From contig CAYMTN010000028.1 in assembly GCA_964393335.1 (NCBI GenBank), positions 1-34,984 of the forward strand: DNA of 34,984 bases, written 5' to 3'. Below are positions 1 to 7,559 of the stretch, one piece after another. The DNA is from CAYMTN01 sp964393335 (GTDB lineage Bacteria; Chloroflexota; Anaerolineae; Aggregatilineales; Aggregatilineaceae). Positions within the stretch are counted from its first letter, which is position 1, and each line of letters begins with the position of its first letter. The position numbers and the translations under genes were made by a program. The notes under the pieces are model-generated. The model worked only from the letters and a program-made list of their open reading frames with translations. It made no database searches and was not told the DNA's origin.

Positions 1-86
1 CACATCGACCCCAAATACCGTACATGTTTGTCCATGATACTACCCCCACAAATAGACAAACATGTACGGTATTTGGGGTCGATGTG
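1..86. repeat. Perfect 32-bp inverted repeat at the window edge
   Basis: Bases 1-32 are the exact reverse complement of bases 55-86, with a 22-base centre (33-54). The left arm begins at the first base of the window, so the repeat may extend further left. No transposase or integrase lies next to it. It could be a hairpin, half of a mobile-element end, or a foldback artefact at a contig end. Confidence 0.85.
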
Positions 87-398
87 GGCTGCTTTGGTTA
101 GGTGATTTGAGGAATCGATCAAACCCGCTGAAGGTGGGCCTGACACATCAATATTATTATAAGAGCGTGATATAGGGCGCTCCCTAGTGTATTTCAGCGC
201 TCATCCGCTCTACAAAAGTCATGTTTTGACTATGGCTTCTTTACAATTATCAGAATTGGTAAAGGAAATGCCGTCATCTGCGCAGATGACGACACCTTTT
301 CACCGATCATTACAGGGCAAAGGCTGCCTGCCCGCTGCGCCCATTGTGGGTCCACGTTCTTCGGCTGCCTGCCATCAAGCGTGACTCTGGTCCGCCTA
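87..398. other. Intergenic region with no supported gene
   Basis: I see no credible coding region here; the short open frames have no recognisable protein features. The region holds a perfect 20-base palindrome at 272-291, described separately. It lies downstream of the flavin oxidoreductase gene on the minus strand. Confidence 0.6.
272..291. repeat. Perfect 20-base palindrome, possible terminator hairpin
   Basis: The sequence CGTCATCTGCGCAGATGACG equals its own reverse complement. On the plus strand it is followed within five bases by TTTT; on the minus strand it is followed by a mixed T-rich run. It lies about 110 bases past the stop of the minus-strand flavin oxidoreductase gene. It may be a weak terminator or a protein-binding site. 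Confidence 0.45.
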
Positions 399-1409
399 TC
401 ATCCCTCATCCTGGCCTGACAACACCGTCCTGGCTTCAGATGCCCAGTCAGGGTTTGCGAGCATGGCGCGCCCAATGGCAACCAGATCGACCTGCTGCTC
501 GCGAATGAACCGGTCAGCCGCGCGCGGATCGGTGATGCCACCGGCGACGACTACCGGCACGTTGGCTTCGGCGCGGATCGCGGCAGCCATCGGCACGAAG
601 TACCCCTGGCTCTGCCGGTCCCAGTCGGGCGGCTGCGAGCCACCGAGACCGCCGGAAATATCGAGCAGATCGACACCGGCGGCAGCGAGGGCTTTGGCAG
701 CCTGTCGCCCGGCTTCAGCCGTCAGTCCGCCCGCCATGTAGTCGTTGGCTCCCAGCCGGTAGAGCAGCAGATGTTTTTCGTCGACGATTTTTCGAACGGC
801 TTCGACCACGCCTAGCGGGAAACGCAGGCGTCCGTCAAGGTTCGTTCCGTACTCATCCTCCCGCCGGTTGGTCAGCGGGGAGAGGAATTGGCTCAAGAGG
901 AAGCCGTGCGCACCATGAATCTCGACGAAATCAAAACCTGCGTCCAACGCGCGACGCGCAGCAGCCACGAATGCGTCCCGAATCTCGACTATCTGCCCCT
1001 GGGTCAACGCTTGCGCCGGTTCGCGGCCCCCTGGAACCGTCAGCGCAGAGGGTGCCAGCGGTTGGACGCCGGCTGTGGCACGGGTCGTTTTTCCGCCGCC
1101 GTGTGTGATCTGGATACCTACCACAGCGCCACTGGCTTTTACAGCCGTGACCAGCCGGTGAAGCCCCGATACGAGGTCATCGTGATGAATGCCCAACTGC
1201 CTTCGATTGATCCGACCGTCGGTGCGCACATACGCGTGCTCGACGATGATCATGCCCACGCCCGCTTCCGCCCGCCGAACATAGTGTTGGACGTGTGCGT
1301 CTGTAACTGCGCCGCTGTCGTCGGACATGTCGTTGGCCATTGGCGGCAGGACAATCCGGTTGCGTAGGGTAAAGTTCCCGACGGTAAGAGGTGAAAAGAG
1401 TCCGGTCAT
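399..1409 (-). CDS. Old Yellow Enzyme family NADH:flavin oxidoreductase
   Basis: This 336-residue protein looks like a complete single-domain FMN-dependent ene-reductase with a TIM-barrel fold. The N-terminus has the family signature of a short LF-P-V-G-TLRNRIV stretch (residues 5-20). The substrate and FMN-binding motif HGAH is at residues 165-168, followed by LLSQFLSP and then NRREDEYG (181-188). A GGI motif and GRAMLANPDW near the C-terminus fit the FMN phosphate site. It lacks the C-terminal FAD/NADH and iron-sulfur domains of 2,4-dienoyl-CoA reductases. The ATG start is supported by AGGAGA six bases upstream. It is the last gene of the minus-strand run, 239 bases after the pseudo-receiver gene, so it may be a separate unit. 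The substrate cannot be told from sequence; family members reduce activated C=C bonds using NAD(P)H. Confidence 0.9.
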   Translation of the reverse strand: MTGLFSPLTVGNFTLRNRIVLPPMANDMSDDSGAVTDAHVQHYVRRAEAGVGMIIVEHAYVRTDGRINRRQLGIHHDDLVSGLHRLVTAVKASGAVVGIQITHGGGKTTRATAGVQPLAPSALTVPGGREPAQALTQGQIVEIRDAFVAAARRALDAGFDFVEIHGAHGFLLSQFLSPLTNRREDEYGTNLDGRLRFPLGVVEAVRKIVDEKHLLLYRLGANDYMAGGLTAEAGRQAAKALAAAGVDLLDISGGLGGSQPPDWDRQSQGYFVPMAAAIRAEANVPVVVAGGITDPRAADRFIREQQVDLVAIGRAMLANPDWASEARTVLSGQDEG

Positions 1410-1580
1410 TCGTTGTCTCCTGGCACGTATCCATGAACGTCTTCGACGCGTTCGTCTTATTCGTGGGTTTCCGCGGCGAATTTTCGTCGGAAGACGAGGC
1501 GATTCACAATCTGCGCTTGATGGTGGGGCAGGCTGCCGGTTACGTTTTCCCCCGGATTTCAGCAGCCCGCGCCGTGGCGA

Positions 1581-1617
1581 TCACCAACCCGTGCAGCCTC
1601 CTTCGCGCCGTTGGTGA
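1581..1617. repeat. 8-bp inverted repeat upstream of the flavin oxidoreductase gene
   Basis: TCACCAAC at 1581-1588 pairs with GTTGGTGA at 1610-1617 across 21 bases. It lies in the 239-base space between the pseudo-receiver gene and the flavin oxidoreductase gene. It could be a weak hairpin or a regulator site. No T-run follows on either strand. Confidence 0.3.
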
Positions 1618-1648
1618 TAGTCACAGCATTGGGATGCAGCGGTACGGA

Positions 1649-2554
1649 CTACCCCCCTGTTTTCAGAATTTTGTCGATGGACTTGGCTACCTGCTTGCTA
1701 TAAAACCATGCGGCACCGGGTTTGACATCAACCGGGCAAATGACAACCAGGCTGACCGCATGTGGGTGGCCAAACTGGATTACATACACGCTGTTATGCT
1801 CTCCCTCGAAAAAGGTCAAATGGAAGGATGTTTCTCCCAGCATGGCCAGCAGATTGTCAGAAGCGGCGTGATCGATGGTCAGGGCCTTTCTGAACAGCGC
1901 CAGATTCCATTCCTCCAGGGTGCCCGTTGCACCGATAAGGTTTTCATCGGAATCCACCAACCCGACAAATTTGGCCTGAACGCGCGTCTGAAGTGATTGC
2001 AGTTCGGCGGCAATGTAGAGGAACTGGGAACGTTTCACCGTCAGGGCAGCCGAGCGCGTCTCCGGGTTGAGGCGTCGTTCACGATCCTGGGAGCTGTAGA
2101 GTTTTTGCGGGATAATCGGCCTCGGGGGAGGCGCTTGTGGGGGCCGGGCGTACTTCAATTCCCAGTCCACGCGCATGAGGAGAAAATCATAATTGATCGG
2201 CTGGCTGAGATAGTCGATCGCGCCCAAACGAAAAGCAGCAACGGCGGATTTGGCCGACAGATTATCATCGATCAAGATGACAGGTAGATTAGGGCACAAG
2301 GACCTCACCGCAGACAGCAGATCGATGCCACTCAGGTCGGGCAGTTGGATCTGAATGATGACCAGGGCAAAGGGCTGAAGCAGGATCGCCGCGAGACCTT
2401 GTTCGAAACTCGCCGTATGCACGGTCCGGTATTCCCCGACATTCTCCAAAAGGTCAACCAGTCGTTCGCACACTTCCCCGTCTTGGCCGACAACAAGAAT
2501 CGTGTCGTGCTGGGTTTGTTCCTGTTTTGTCGAGGACATATCACTTTTATCCAT
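1649..2554 (-). CDS. Pseudo-receiver plus Roadblock/LC7-like domain protein
   Basis: About 301 residues from the ATG at 2554; a TTG nine bases earlier and an ATG at 2539 are also possible, and none has a clear ribosome site. Residues 17-130 align with a response-regulator receiver fold, including an LPDLSG loop and GAIDYL near the end. Every phosphorylation residue is altered: the N-terminal acidic pair is Gly23-Gln24, the phospho-acceptor Asp is Gln68, the Thr/Ser is Asp96, and the conserved Lys is Gln118. A proline-rich linker (about 133-172) leads to residues 178-297, which resemble Roadblock/LC7 proteins such as MglB, with a FVGLVDSDENLIGATG-like strand-turn. Members of that family bind or regulate small Ras-like GTPases; no such GTPase is in the window. 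The gene follows the RsbT-like gene by 23 bases, in one run with cheW and cheY. The fold calls are from motif reading; the loss of phosphorylation residues is seen directly. Confidence 0.75.
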   Translation of the reverse strand: MDKSDMSSTKQEQTQHDTILVVGQDGEVCERLVDLLENVGEYRTVHTASFEQGLAAILLQPFALVIIQIQLPDLSGIDLLSAVRSLCPNLPVILIDDNLSAKSAVAAFRLGAIDYLSQPINYDFLLMRVDWELKYARPPQAPPPRPIIPQKLYSSQDRERRLNPETRSAALTVKRSQFLYIAAELQSLQTRVQAKFVGLVDSDENLIGATGTLEEWNLALFRKALTIDHAASDNLLAMLGETSFHLTFFEGEHNSVYVIQFGHPHAVSLVVICPVDVKPGAAWFYSKQVAKSIDKILKTGG

Positions 2555-2577
2555 CAGGCTCAAAGACTCATAGTTTA

Positions 2578-2991
2578 TTAGCGATCACTGCCATCGGATT
2601 CCGAGGGCTGCCACAGCGTCAGGGAGATAACGGCGGTTTCTCCCTGTATGAAAACAATCTCGTCCACCAGGTTACCCAGCTTGAGATGCAGCGCCATTTC
2701 GACGCGATTGGCCGGCACATTCACCAACCAGGGCACAACCGAGGAAACCTGGACCCCGATGCGATAACCATGCTGCACGCCATTAAAGTTGAGTTCATGG
2801 ACTGTCCTGGTGTGCAACACCAGTTCGGCCAGAACTGCCGCCGCGCTTGCCAGTTTGGCCTGAAATACCGGTGGGAAGCCTAACAGAGAGGATGCGCGGC
2901 GCGCTGTGTCACGCGTGATCATGACATCGACATTATCTTGCACTTTCACTGATAGGATCGGAGGAATGACCGTATAACCTGCATCATCCAT
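2578..2991 (-). CDS. Degenerate RsbT-like (GHKL-type) regulatory protein
   Basis: This is a 137-residue protein with an ATG start and GAGGA upstream, though at a long spacing of about 13 bases. The N-terminal half matches the opening of RsbT/anti-sigma-type kinases: a DVMITRDTARR helix (about 22-32), GF at 38-39, and an alanine-rich helix ending LAELVLH (54-60). In active members that helix ends in ELxxN, and the Asn binds Mg-ATP; here it is His60. The glycine-rich ATP-lid motifs of the C-terminal half are not visible. It may therefore be a binding protein rather than a kinase. It sits between cheY (20 bases upstream) and the pseudo-receiver/Roadblock gene. I infer a partner-switch or scaffold role linked to the chemosensory proteins. 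The family call is moderate. Confidence 0.6.
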   Translation of the reverse strand: MDDAGYTVIPPILSVKVQDNVDVMITRDTARRASSLLGFPPVFQAKLASAAAVLAELVLHTRTVHELNFNGVQHGYRIGVQVSSVVPWLVNVPANRVEMALHLKLGNLVDEIVFIQGETAVISLTLWQPSESDGSDR

Positions 2992-3011
2992 GTTTTTTTG
3001 ACCGTTCCTCT

Positions 3012-3389
3012 TTACGTCAATAACCCAAATTCATGCAAAGTATCAATCAGGTGCTCAGAAGCAAAAATATCTTTGGGAATGTAATCATCTGCGCCTGCTT
3101 GCAGCCCTGAAACAGTGGCATCGGCGCTGCTTTTTTCGGTCAACATAATCACTGGAATTTCCATCGTCGCCGGATCGCGTTTGAGCCGCCGGCAGACCTG
3201 AAAACCGTCCATGTCCGGCAAAACGATGTCCAGAATGATCAGGGCGGGAGTCATTTCTCGAGCGAGACGCAGACCCTCCACGCCACTATAGGTTACCTGC
3301 ACCTTGATGTCGCCCGCATTTTCAAGGACCATTTTGATCTGAGCTGCCTGGGTCTGGCTATCCTCCACCAGCAGAATTCGTGTCGGCAT
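3012..3389 (-). CDS. CheY-like single-domain response regulator
   Basis: This is a 125-residue receiver domain without an output domain. An upstream in-frame TTG at 3413 is open, but the ATG at 3389 has GAGGA six bases before it, so I choose the ATG. The acidic pair is in LLVEDS near the N-terminus, the phospho-acceptor Asp is in LIILDIVLPDMDG, the Thr is in VIMLTEKS, and the Lys is in DDYIPKD. All residues needed for phosphorylation are present, unlike the pseudo-receiver two genes downstream. It lies 51 bases after cheW. It is probably phosphorylated by the hybrid CheA at 5286-7540 and may carry the signal to a motor or other effector not in this window. Confidence 0.92.
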   Translation of the reverse strand: MPTRILLVEDSQTQAAQIKMVLENAGDIKVQVTYSGVEGLRLAREMTPALIILDIVLPDMDGFQVCRRLKRDPATMEIPVIMLTEKSSADATVSGLQAGADDYIPKDIFASEHLIDTLHEFGLLT

Positions 3390-3440
3390 CTCCGTTCCTC
3401 TTTCCGTTTTCAATGACGTTCCGCATGTGCGTGGCCCCGG

Positions 3441-3908
3441 TCAGCTGGCCGTCTGGGCCGGGTCCGGCTGGCTGCCGTGACCATCCAACCGGGCTTCAGC
3501 GCCTAACAATGCCGTGTCCAGCAGCAACACCAGCTGATCCGCGCATCTGGCGACACCGACGACATAAGGCGCTACCCCGTCCGTGAAGGGCGCTACCTGC
3601 ACCTCCTCAATGGATTCGATGTCATCAGCCTCATCCACGACCAGCCCTATCGCGCCATGCGGGGTGTTGACTGCCACGATCGGCGTTTCCAGGTGAAGAA
3701 TCGTATCGCCCAGGCCGAAACGCCGCCCCAGGTCGATGACTGGAGCAACTCGATCCGGCAGCGTGAGTAAACCCAGCACATCCGGGGGAGAATCGGGCAA
3801 TTCAGTTAATGCCACCAGGTGCAGTACCTTGAGCACGCTGTTGACATTGATGGCGTACCATTCCCGCCCTACGCGACATCTCAAAAAAATCCCAGTGAAT
3901 TCACTCAT
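3441..3908 (-). CDS. cheW: CheW-like chemotaxis adaptor
   Basis: This 155-residue protein is close to the usual CheW length. It shows the SH3-like CheW fold signature: an opening strand RVGREWYAINVNSVLKV, then LGLLTLPDRVAPVIDLGRRFGL in the middle, and a GLVVDEADDIESI strand later. CheW couples chemoreceptors to CheA at the cytoplasmic signalling array. The ATG start has AGGG nine bases upstream. It is the first gene of the second half of the minus-strand chemosensory locus and is separated from cheB by 320 bases, so it may have its own promoter. It differs clearly from the second CheW-like protein at 9046-9585, so the locus may serve more than one receptor array. Confidence 0.9.
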   Translation of the reverse strand: MSEFTGIFLRCRVGREWYAINVNSVLKVLHLVALTELPDSPPDVLGLLTLPDRVAPVIDLGRRFGLGDTILHLETPIVAVNTPHGAIGLVVDEADDIESIEEVQVAPFTDGVAPYVVGVARCADQLVLLLDTALLGAEARLDGHGSQPDPAQTAS

Positions 3909-4228
3909 CCTAGTTTTCCCTGAAACAATCAGAGGTGCGTGTCCACCAGCGGGACATTCACCTTGTCACTGCCTGCCACATCATTCACTGTTCATGTGAG
4001 TGAGTTTCATATGCCCGTTACTCACCGATTCCCCTGGGTGAGCCAGTGCGCCCGGCCAACGCGCTATTCGGGTGATGTCCTAATCAATTTATTTCTAGCA
4101 TATCATTGTTTCGATAAAGTTCATGCCTTATTCGCCTTTTGCGCCCCGGATTTCAGGGAGATTTCACATATGGCCCGGCAGGTGATCGATTTCTGTGACC
4201 AATATACCCCATACCAGCGGCAACAGGG
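3909..4228. other. 320-base gap between cheB and cheW
   Basis: No gene is supported here. The region holds a short inverted repeat (CTCACC 4021-4026 with GGTGAG 4037-4042) and an AT-rich patch around 4081-4125. The AT-rich patch could carry the promoter of the downstream cheW unit on the minus strand, but I find no convincing -35/-10 pair. Confidence 0.5.
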
Positions 4229-5293
4229 TCATGGAAAATTCTCTGTAGAGGTAGACAGGCGTACCAGAACCGGGCCAATATCCGGCAGCGGCAATACCTG
4301 ACGCACGGCACCCCGTGCCAGAGCCGCTTTTGGCATACCGTATACCGCCGAGGTCGCTTCGTCCTGGGCTATGGTGAAGGCCCCGGCGTCCGACATGACG
4401 CGCAAACCGCGCGCACCGTCGTCTCCGATCCCGGTCAGAACGACTCCAATGGCCCGCTTTCCGTAACTTTGTCCGACCGACTCGAGCAAAACATCGCCTG
4501 AGGGAATGTGATAGGCGGTGGCCGGATTCTCGTCCAATTCAAAGCGGCGGTGAGCCAGGCGCAGATGCTTGCCACCCGGCGCGAGATACACGGAACCTGG
4601 GAGCGGTTGCTCACCGGGCTGCGCTAATGCTACCGTCAGGGGGGTTGTTCGAGCCACCCAACTTCGCAGCGAGTCGACGAAATCCGGCGAAATATGCTGC
4701 ACGATGACGATCGGAATCGTGAAGTCCGAAGGCAGCCCCTGGATGATCGTTACCAGAGCCGCCGGGCCGCCTGTCGACGCCACAATTGCGATGATCTCCG
4801 GCGGTGCCACGCTGCCAGGAATCCCTTCCGCTCCGGAAGACGGCGCTGGCGATAGACTGGCGTGGCTCTTTCGATGGTGGATGACTTGAACGCCGGCCAT
4901 CAAGCGCAGCTTGTTCAAGAGAATCGTGACCTGGGCGCTATGCTCGCTATGGGCCGGCCCGTCGGGCTTGCGCTGTAACGCGAGTGCCCCCAGGCTCAAA
5001 GCCCGAAACGCAATGTCTGTTTCGTGCGACTCCAGGCTTGCCGTGACTAACACGATCGGCGTCGGCACGGCGTGCATGATCTCGCTGGTTGCTTCCAGGC
5101 CATCCATGTGTGGCATGATCACGTCCATCAGGATGACGTCAGGGTGCAAGGCGTGCGCCATCTGGACCGCTTCCAGACCATCTTTCGCCAGCCCTACAAC
5201 ACGCATATCTGGCGCGCTGTTCACAATGTGCTGCAACAGCTCGCGTACAGAGGGCGAGTCATCCACTATCAGCACATTCAGGATTTTAGACAT
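4229..5293 (-). CDS. cheB: CheB protein-glutamate methylesterase
   Basis: This is a complete 354-residue CheB. The receiver domain spans residues 1-120, with the acidic pair DD at 11-12 and phospho-acceptor Asp57 in the DVIMPHMDG loop. After a variable linker (about 125-163) comes the methylesterase domain, with catalytic Ser173 in ASTGGP, His200 in IVQHIS, and Asp292 in GIGDDGARG. CheB removes methyl groups from, and deamidates, chemoreceptor glutamates, opposing CheR. The open frame reaches back to a TTG at 5326, but the ATG at 5293 gives the family N-terminus. It overlaps the end of cheA by 8 bases, which suggests translational coupling. No terminator is evident after the stop. Confidence 0.95.
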   Translation of the reverse strand: MSKILNVLIVDDSPSVRELLQHIVNSAPDMRVVGLAKDGLEAVQMAHALHPDVILMDVIMPHMDGLEATSEIMHAVPTPIVLVTASLESHETDIAFRALSLGALALQRKPDGPAHSEHSAQVTILLNKLRLMAGVQVIHHRKSHASLSPAPSSGAEGIPGSVAPPEIIAIVASTGGPAALVTIIQGLPSDFTIPIVIVQHISPDFVDSLRSWVARTTPLTVALAQPGEQPLPGSVYLAPGGKHLRLAHRRFELDENPATAYHIPSGDVLLESVGQSYGKRAIGVVLTGIGDDGARGLRVMSDAGAFTIAQDEATSAVYGMPKAALARGAVRQVLPLPDIGPVLVRLSTSTENFP

Positions 5294-6448
5294 CTGCCAT
5301 CTGCTCTTTAGCCAACAATCGTTCAATCGCCGCCAGCAGCTCGACCTGGTCGAAACCGCGTTTCACAATATAAGCATCAGCGCCTACCATCATGCCTCGC
5401 TCGCGGTCTTCAGGGCTTTCCAGCGAAGTGACCAGCACAATCGGTAACGTGTGATACTGGGTGCTTTCACGCACTTGCTGGGTCAGGGCGAAGCCGTCCA
5501 GATGGGGCATTTGAACGTCGAGGACGATCAGTTCGATGGTGTCGTCTTCAAGTTTGTCAAGCGCTTGCAGGCCGTCGATGGCCGTCGTCACCCGGTATCC
5601 GGCGGATTCCAGGATGTTTTTCTCTAGCGTGCGTGTCGTGATCGAATCGTCCACTACCAGGATGTGGGTGCGCGGCGCGGTGCGATCCGCCTGTTTTTGG
5701 TCGGCGGACTGCTTCTGCACGGGTGCGCCACGCGCTGATTTGAGCAAGTCGGCGGCGTTAAGCACTACGATCGGCTCGCCCGTTGCCAGCAGCGCCGCCC
5801 CTTCTACGTGGCGCACGTGAAGCAACGGACTCCCCAGGGGCTTGACGGCCAGCTCCTGCTCGGTCAACACGTCATCGACCTGCACGGCCAGGCGCTGCTC
5901 GGCCACGCTGATGATGACTGCCAGCGGCTTTTTCCCATTTTTCTGCTCGCGCTGTGGGCGTTCCAACACCGCCGCCAAAGCTACCAGGGGCAGGGGCCGA
6001 TCACCGATCTGGAGCGCCGCCTGACCTCCGACGGTGAAGGTGTCACGCGCTTCGACGATCCTTTCGACCGAAATCAGCGGGAGCGCATATCGTTCTGGAC
6101 CTACCTGCACCAATAGGCCGCGACTCATGGTGAGCGATACCGGTACGACCAACTGGATCGTTACGCCCTTACCCGGAGCGTTCTCAATTTTGATCCGTCC
6201 CCGGAGGTCAGCAATACCCTGGCGTACCACGTCCAATCCCACACCCCGCCCTGCCAGCTCTGTCACCTGCTTCATCGTGGTCATGCCCGGCTGGAAGGCC
6301 AGCGCGACAATGATATCATTAGGATTGGCGTCACTCTCGAAAACAGGGCCGCCGCCTTCGGCATTGATGCGCCGCAGCGCCGCAAGGACCTCGTGAGAGC
6401 GGTCCTGAGAGCGAGTTCGCCGGTATGATCGGGGCCGCCCCTGAGATG
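5286..6448 (-). CDS. cheA: CheA histidine kinase, C-terminal part, hybrid with receiver domain
   Basis: This part holds the end of the ATPase domain, with QVTELAGRGVGLDVVR as the G-box region (near 6210-6270). A CheW-like regulatory P5 domain follows, and then a full receiver domain starting at THILVVDDS, with the phospho-acceptor in LIVLDVQMPHLDG. The frame is open back to the N-gap at 6449 but is out of register with the N-terminal part. Just beside the gap none of the three frames gives a clean match to the expected ATP-binding DxGxG segment, so the sequence at about 6425-6448 is probably unreliable. I take this and 6459-7540 to be one gene broken by the assembly. The C-terminal receiver makes it a CheA-REC hybrid, which could act as a phosphate sink or signal onward in addition to the separate CheY. 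Confidence 0.88.
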
Positions 6449-6458
6449 NNNNNNNNNN
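6449..6458. other. Assembly gap (10 N) inside cheA
   Basis: Ten N bases interrupt cheA inside the ATP-binding domain. The two flanking coding segments are in different frames, so either the true gap length is not ten or the bases beside it contain an indel. Confidence 0.99.
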
Positions 6459-7540
6459 TCGCGCACCGCGATATGAACTTCGCTGCCCTGCTGCCGGACG
6501 ATCAAGCTTACCTGCCCCTCGGCAGGCTTTCCGGCATCTGTGCGCGTCTCTGGCATTTCGATGCCATGAATGACCGCATTCCGAAGCAGGTGCAGCAAGG
6601 GGTCCTTGAGTGTCTCCAGGACTTTTTTGTCCAGTTCCACTTCGCCGCCATCCAACGCGAAAGCGACAAGTTTCCCTTCGCTGCGTGCCGCATCGCGCGC
6701 CGCACGCTGCAATCCGGGTGCCAGCGTTTGGATGGGGACCAGGCGCACCCGGCGCACCTCGTCTTGCAGCCGGGTCATGCCCATGCTCAGGTTCAACGTA
6801 TCGCGGCTGACAGTCTGTTCCAGGGCGTTGACGTCGCGGACGAGCGTTTGCATATATTCGTGATGGTGAGAGAGCAGATCGGCCAGCCGTTGTCCGGCAT
6901 CACCATTCAGGCGCGGCAAGAGCGTCTTGATTTCGCGCCACAGTTTGGGCCAATGGGCCAGCTTATCGCGCAGGGCATGCACGTCGGCCTGATGCTGCCC
7001 GGCGCTGATCTCCGCCATGATCAACTCACCCGCCTGAGCCATCAGGTCGTCGAGCTTGCTGACTGCCACGCGGATTGTTTCCTCGCCCGGTACGAGGGAA
7101 GGGTCTGCCGGCAGGTCTTCTTTCGGAGCAGCCGTGAGCAGCGGCGCTGGCGCACCCGCTGCCATCGTCGTCAGCCGGGTGCCTATCGGCTCGGTGTTGA
7201 CGCTCTCGCCACCCAGAATCTGTTGGATGGCATCCAGCGCATCGTACAGCGCATCGCACATGTCCGGCGTGAGTTCCAGTTTGGCGTCACGCGCCTGCTG
7301 CAACACGTTTTCCATGATGTGGGCCAGGTTTTCGATGTCAGTCAAGCTGACGGCACGTGCCGCCCCTTTGAGGCTGTGGGCCGTGCGGAAGACTTCCTGT
7401 AACAGGGTGTGACGAAGTGCTTCGTCAGGCTGGCGCTCGAGTTGCAGCAGCGTTTCATTCAGCTTTTGGAGATGCTCTTGTGCTTCGACCTGGAAGGTCT
7501 TGAGCAGTTGGCGTTGCAGATCATCCATTGAGTCGGGCAT
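6459..7540 (-). CDS. cheA: CheA histidine kinase, N-terminal part (cut by the assembly gap)
   Basis: This segment encodes the first 360 residues of the chemosensory kinase. An HPt domain (about 10-110) carries the phosphorylated histidine His55 in TAHSLKGAAR. A linker is followed by a dimerisation region (about 155-265) and the start of the ATPase domain, with the N-box LLRNAVIHGIE near 318-328. There is no obvious separate P2 domain. The frame is open upstream to an ATG at 7609, but that start lies inside the receptor gene. The ATG at 7540, 19 bases after the mcp stop and with AGGA upstream, is preferred. CheA autophosphorylates under receptor control and passes phosphate to CheY and CheB. 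The coding frame is lost at the N-gap; see the C-terminal part. Confidence 0.93.
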
Positions 7541-7559
7541 GTGATGTCTATCCTGACGC

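Noticed and set aside
1391..1996. Plus-strand 201-residue open frame
   Set aside because: It lies opposite the OYE start and the pseudo-receiver gene, has no recognisable motif, and its composition looks like a reverse shadow.
4021..4042. Terminator after cheB
   Set aside because: The stem is only six base pairs, has no T-run and lies well beyond the cheB stop.
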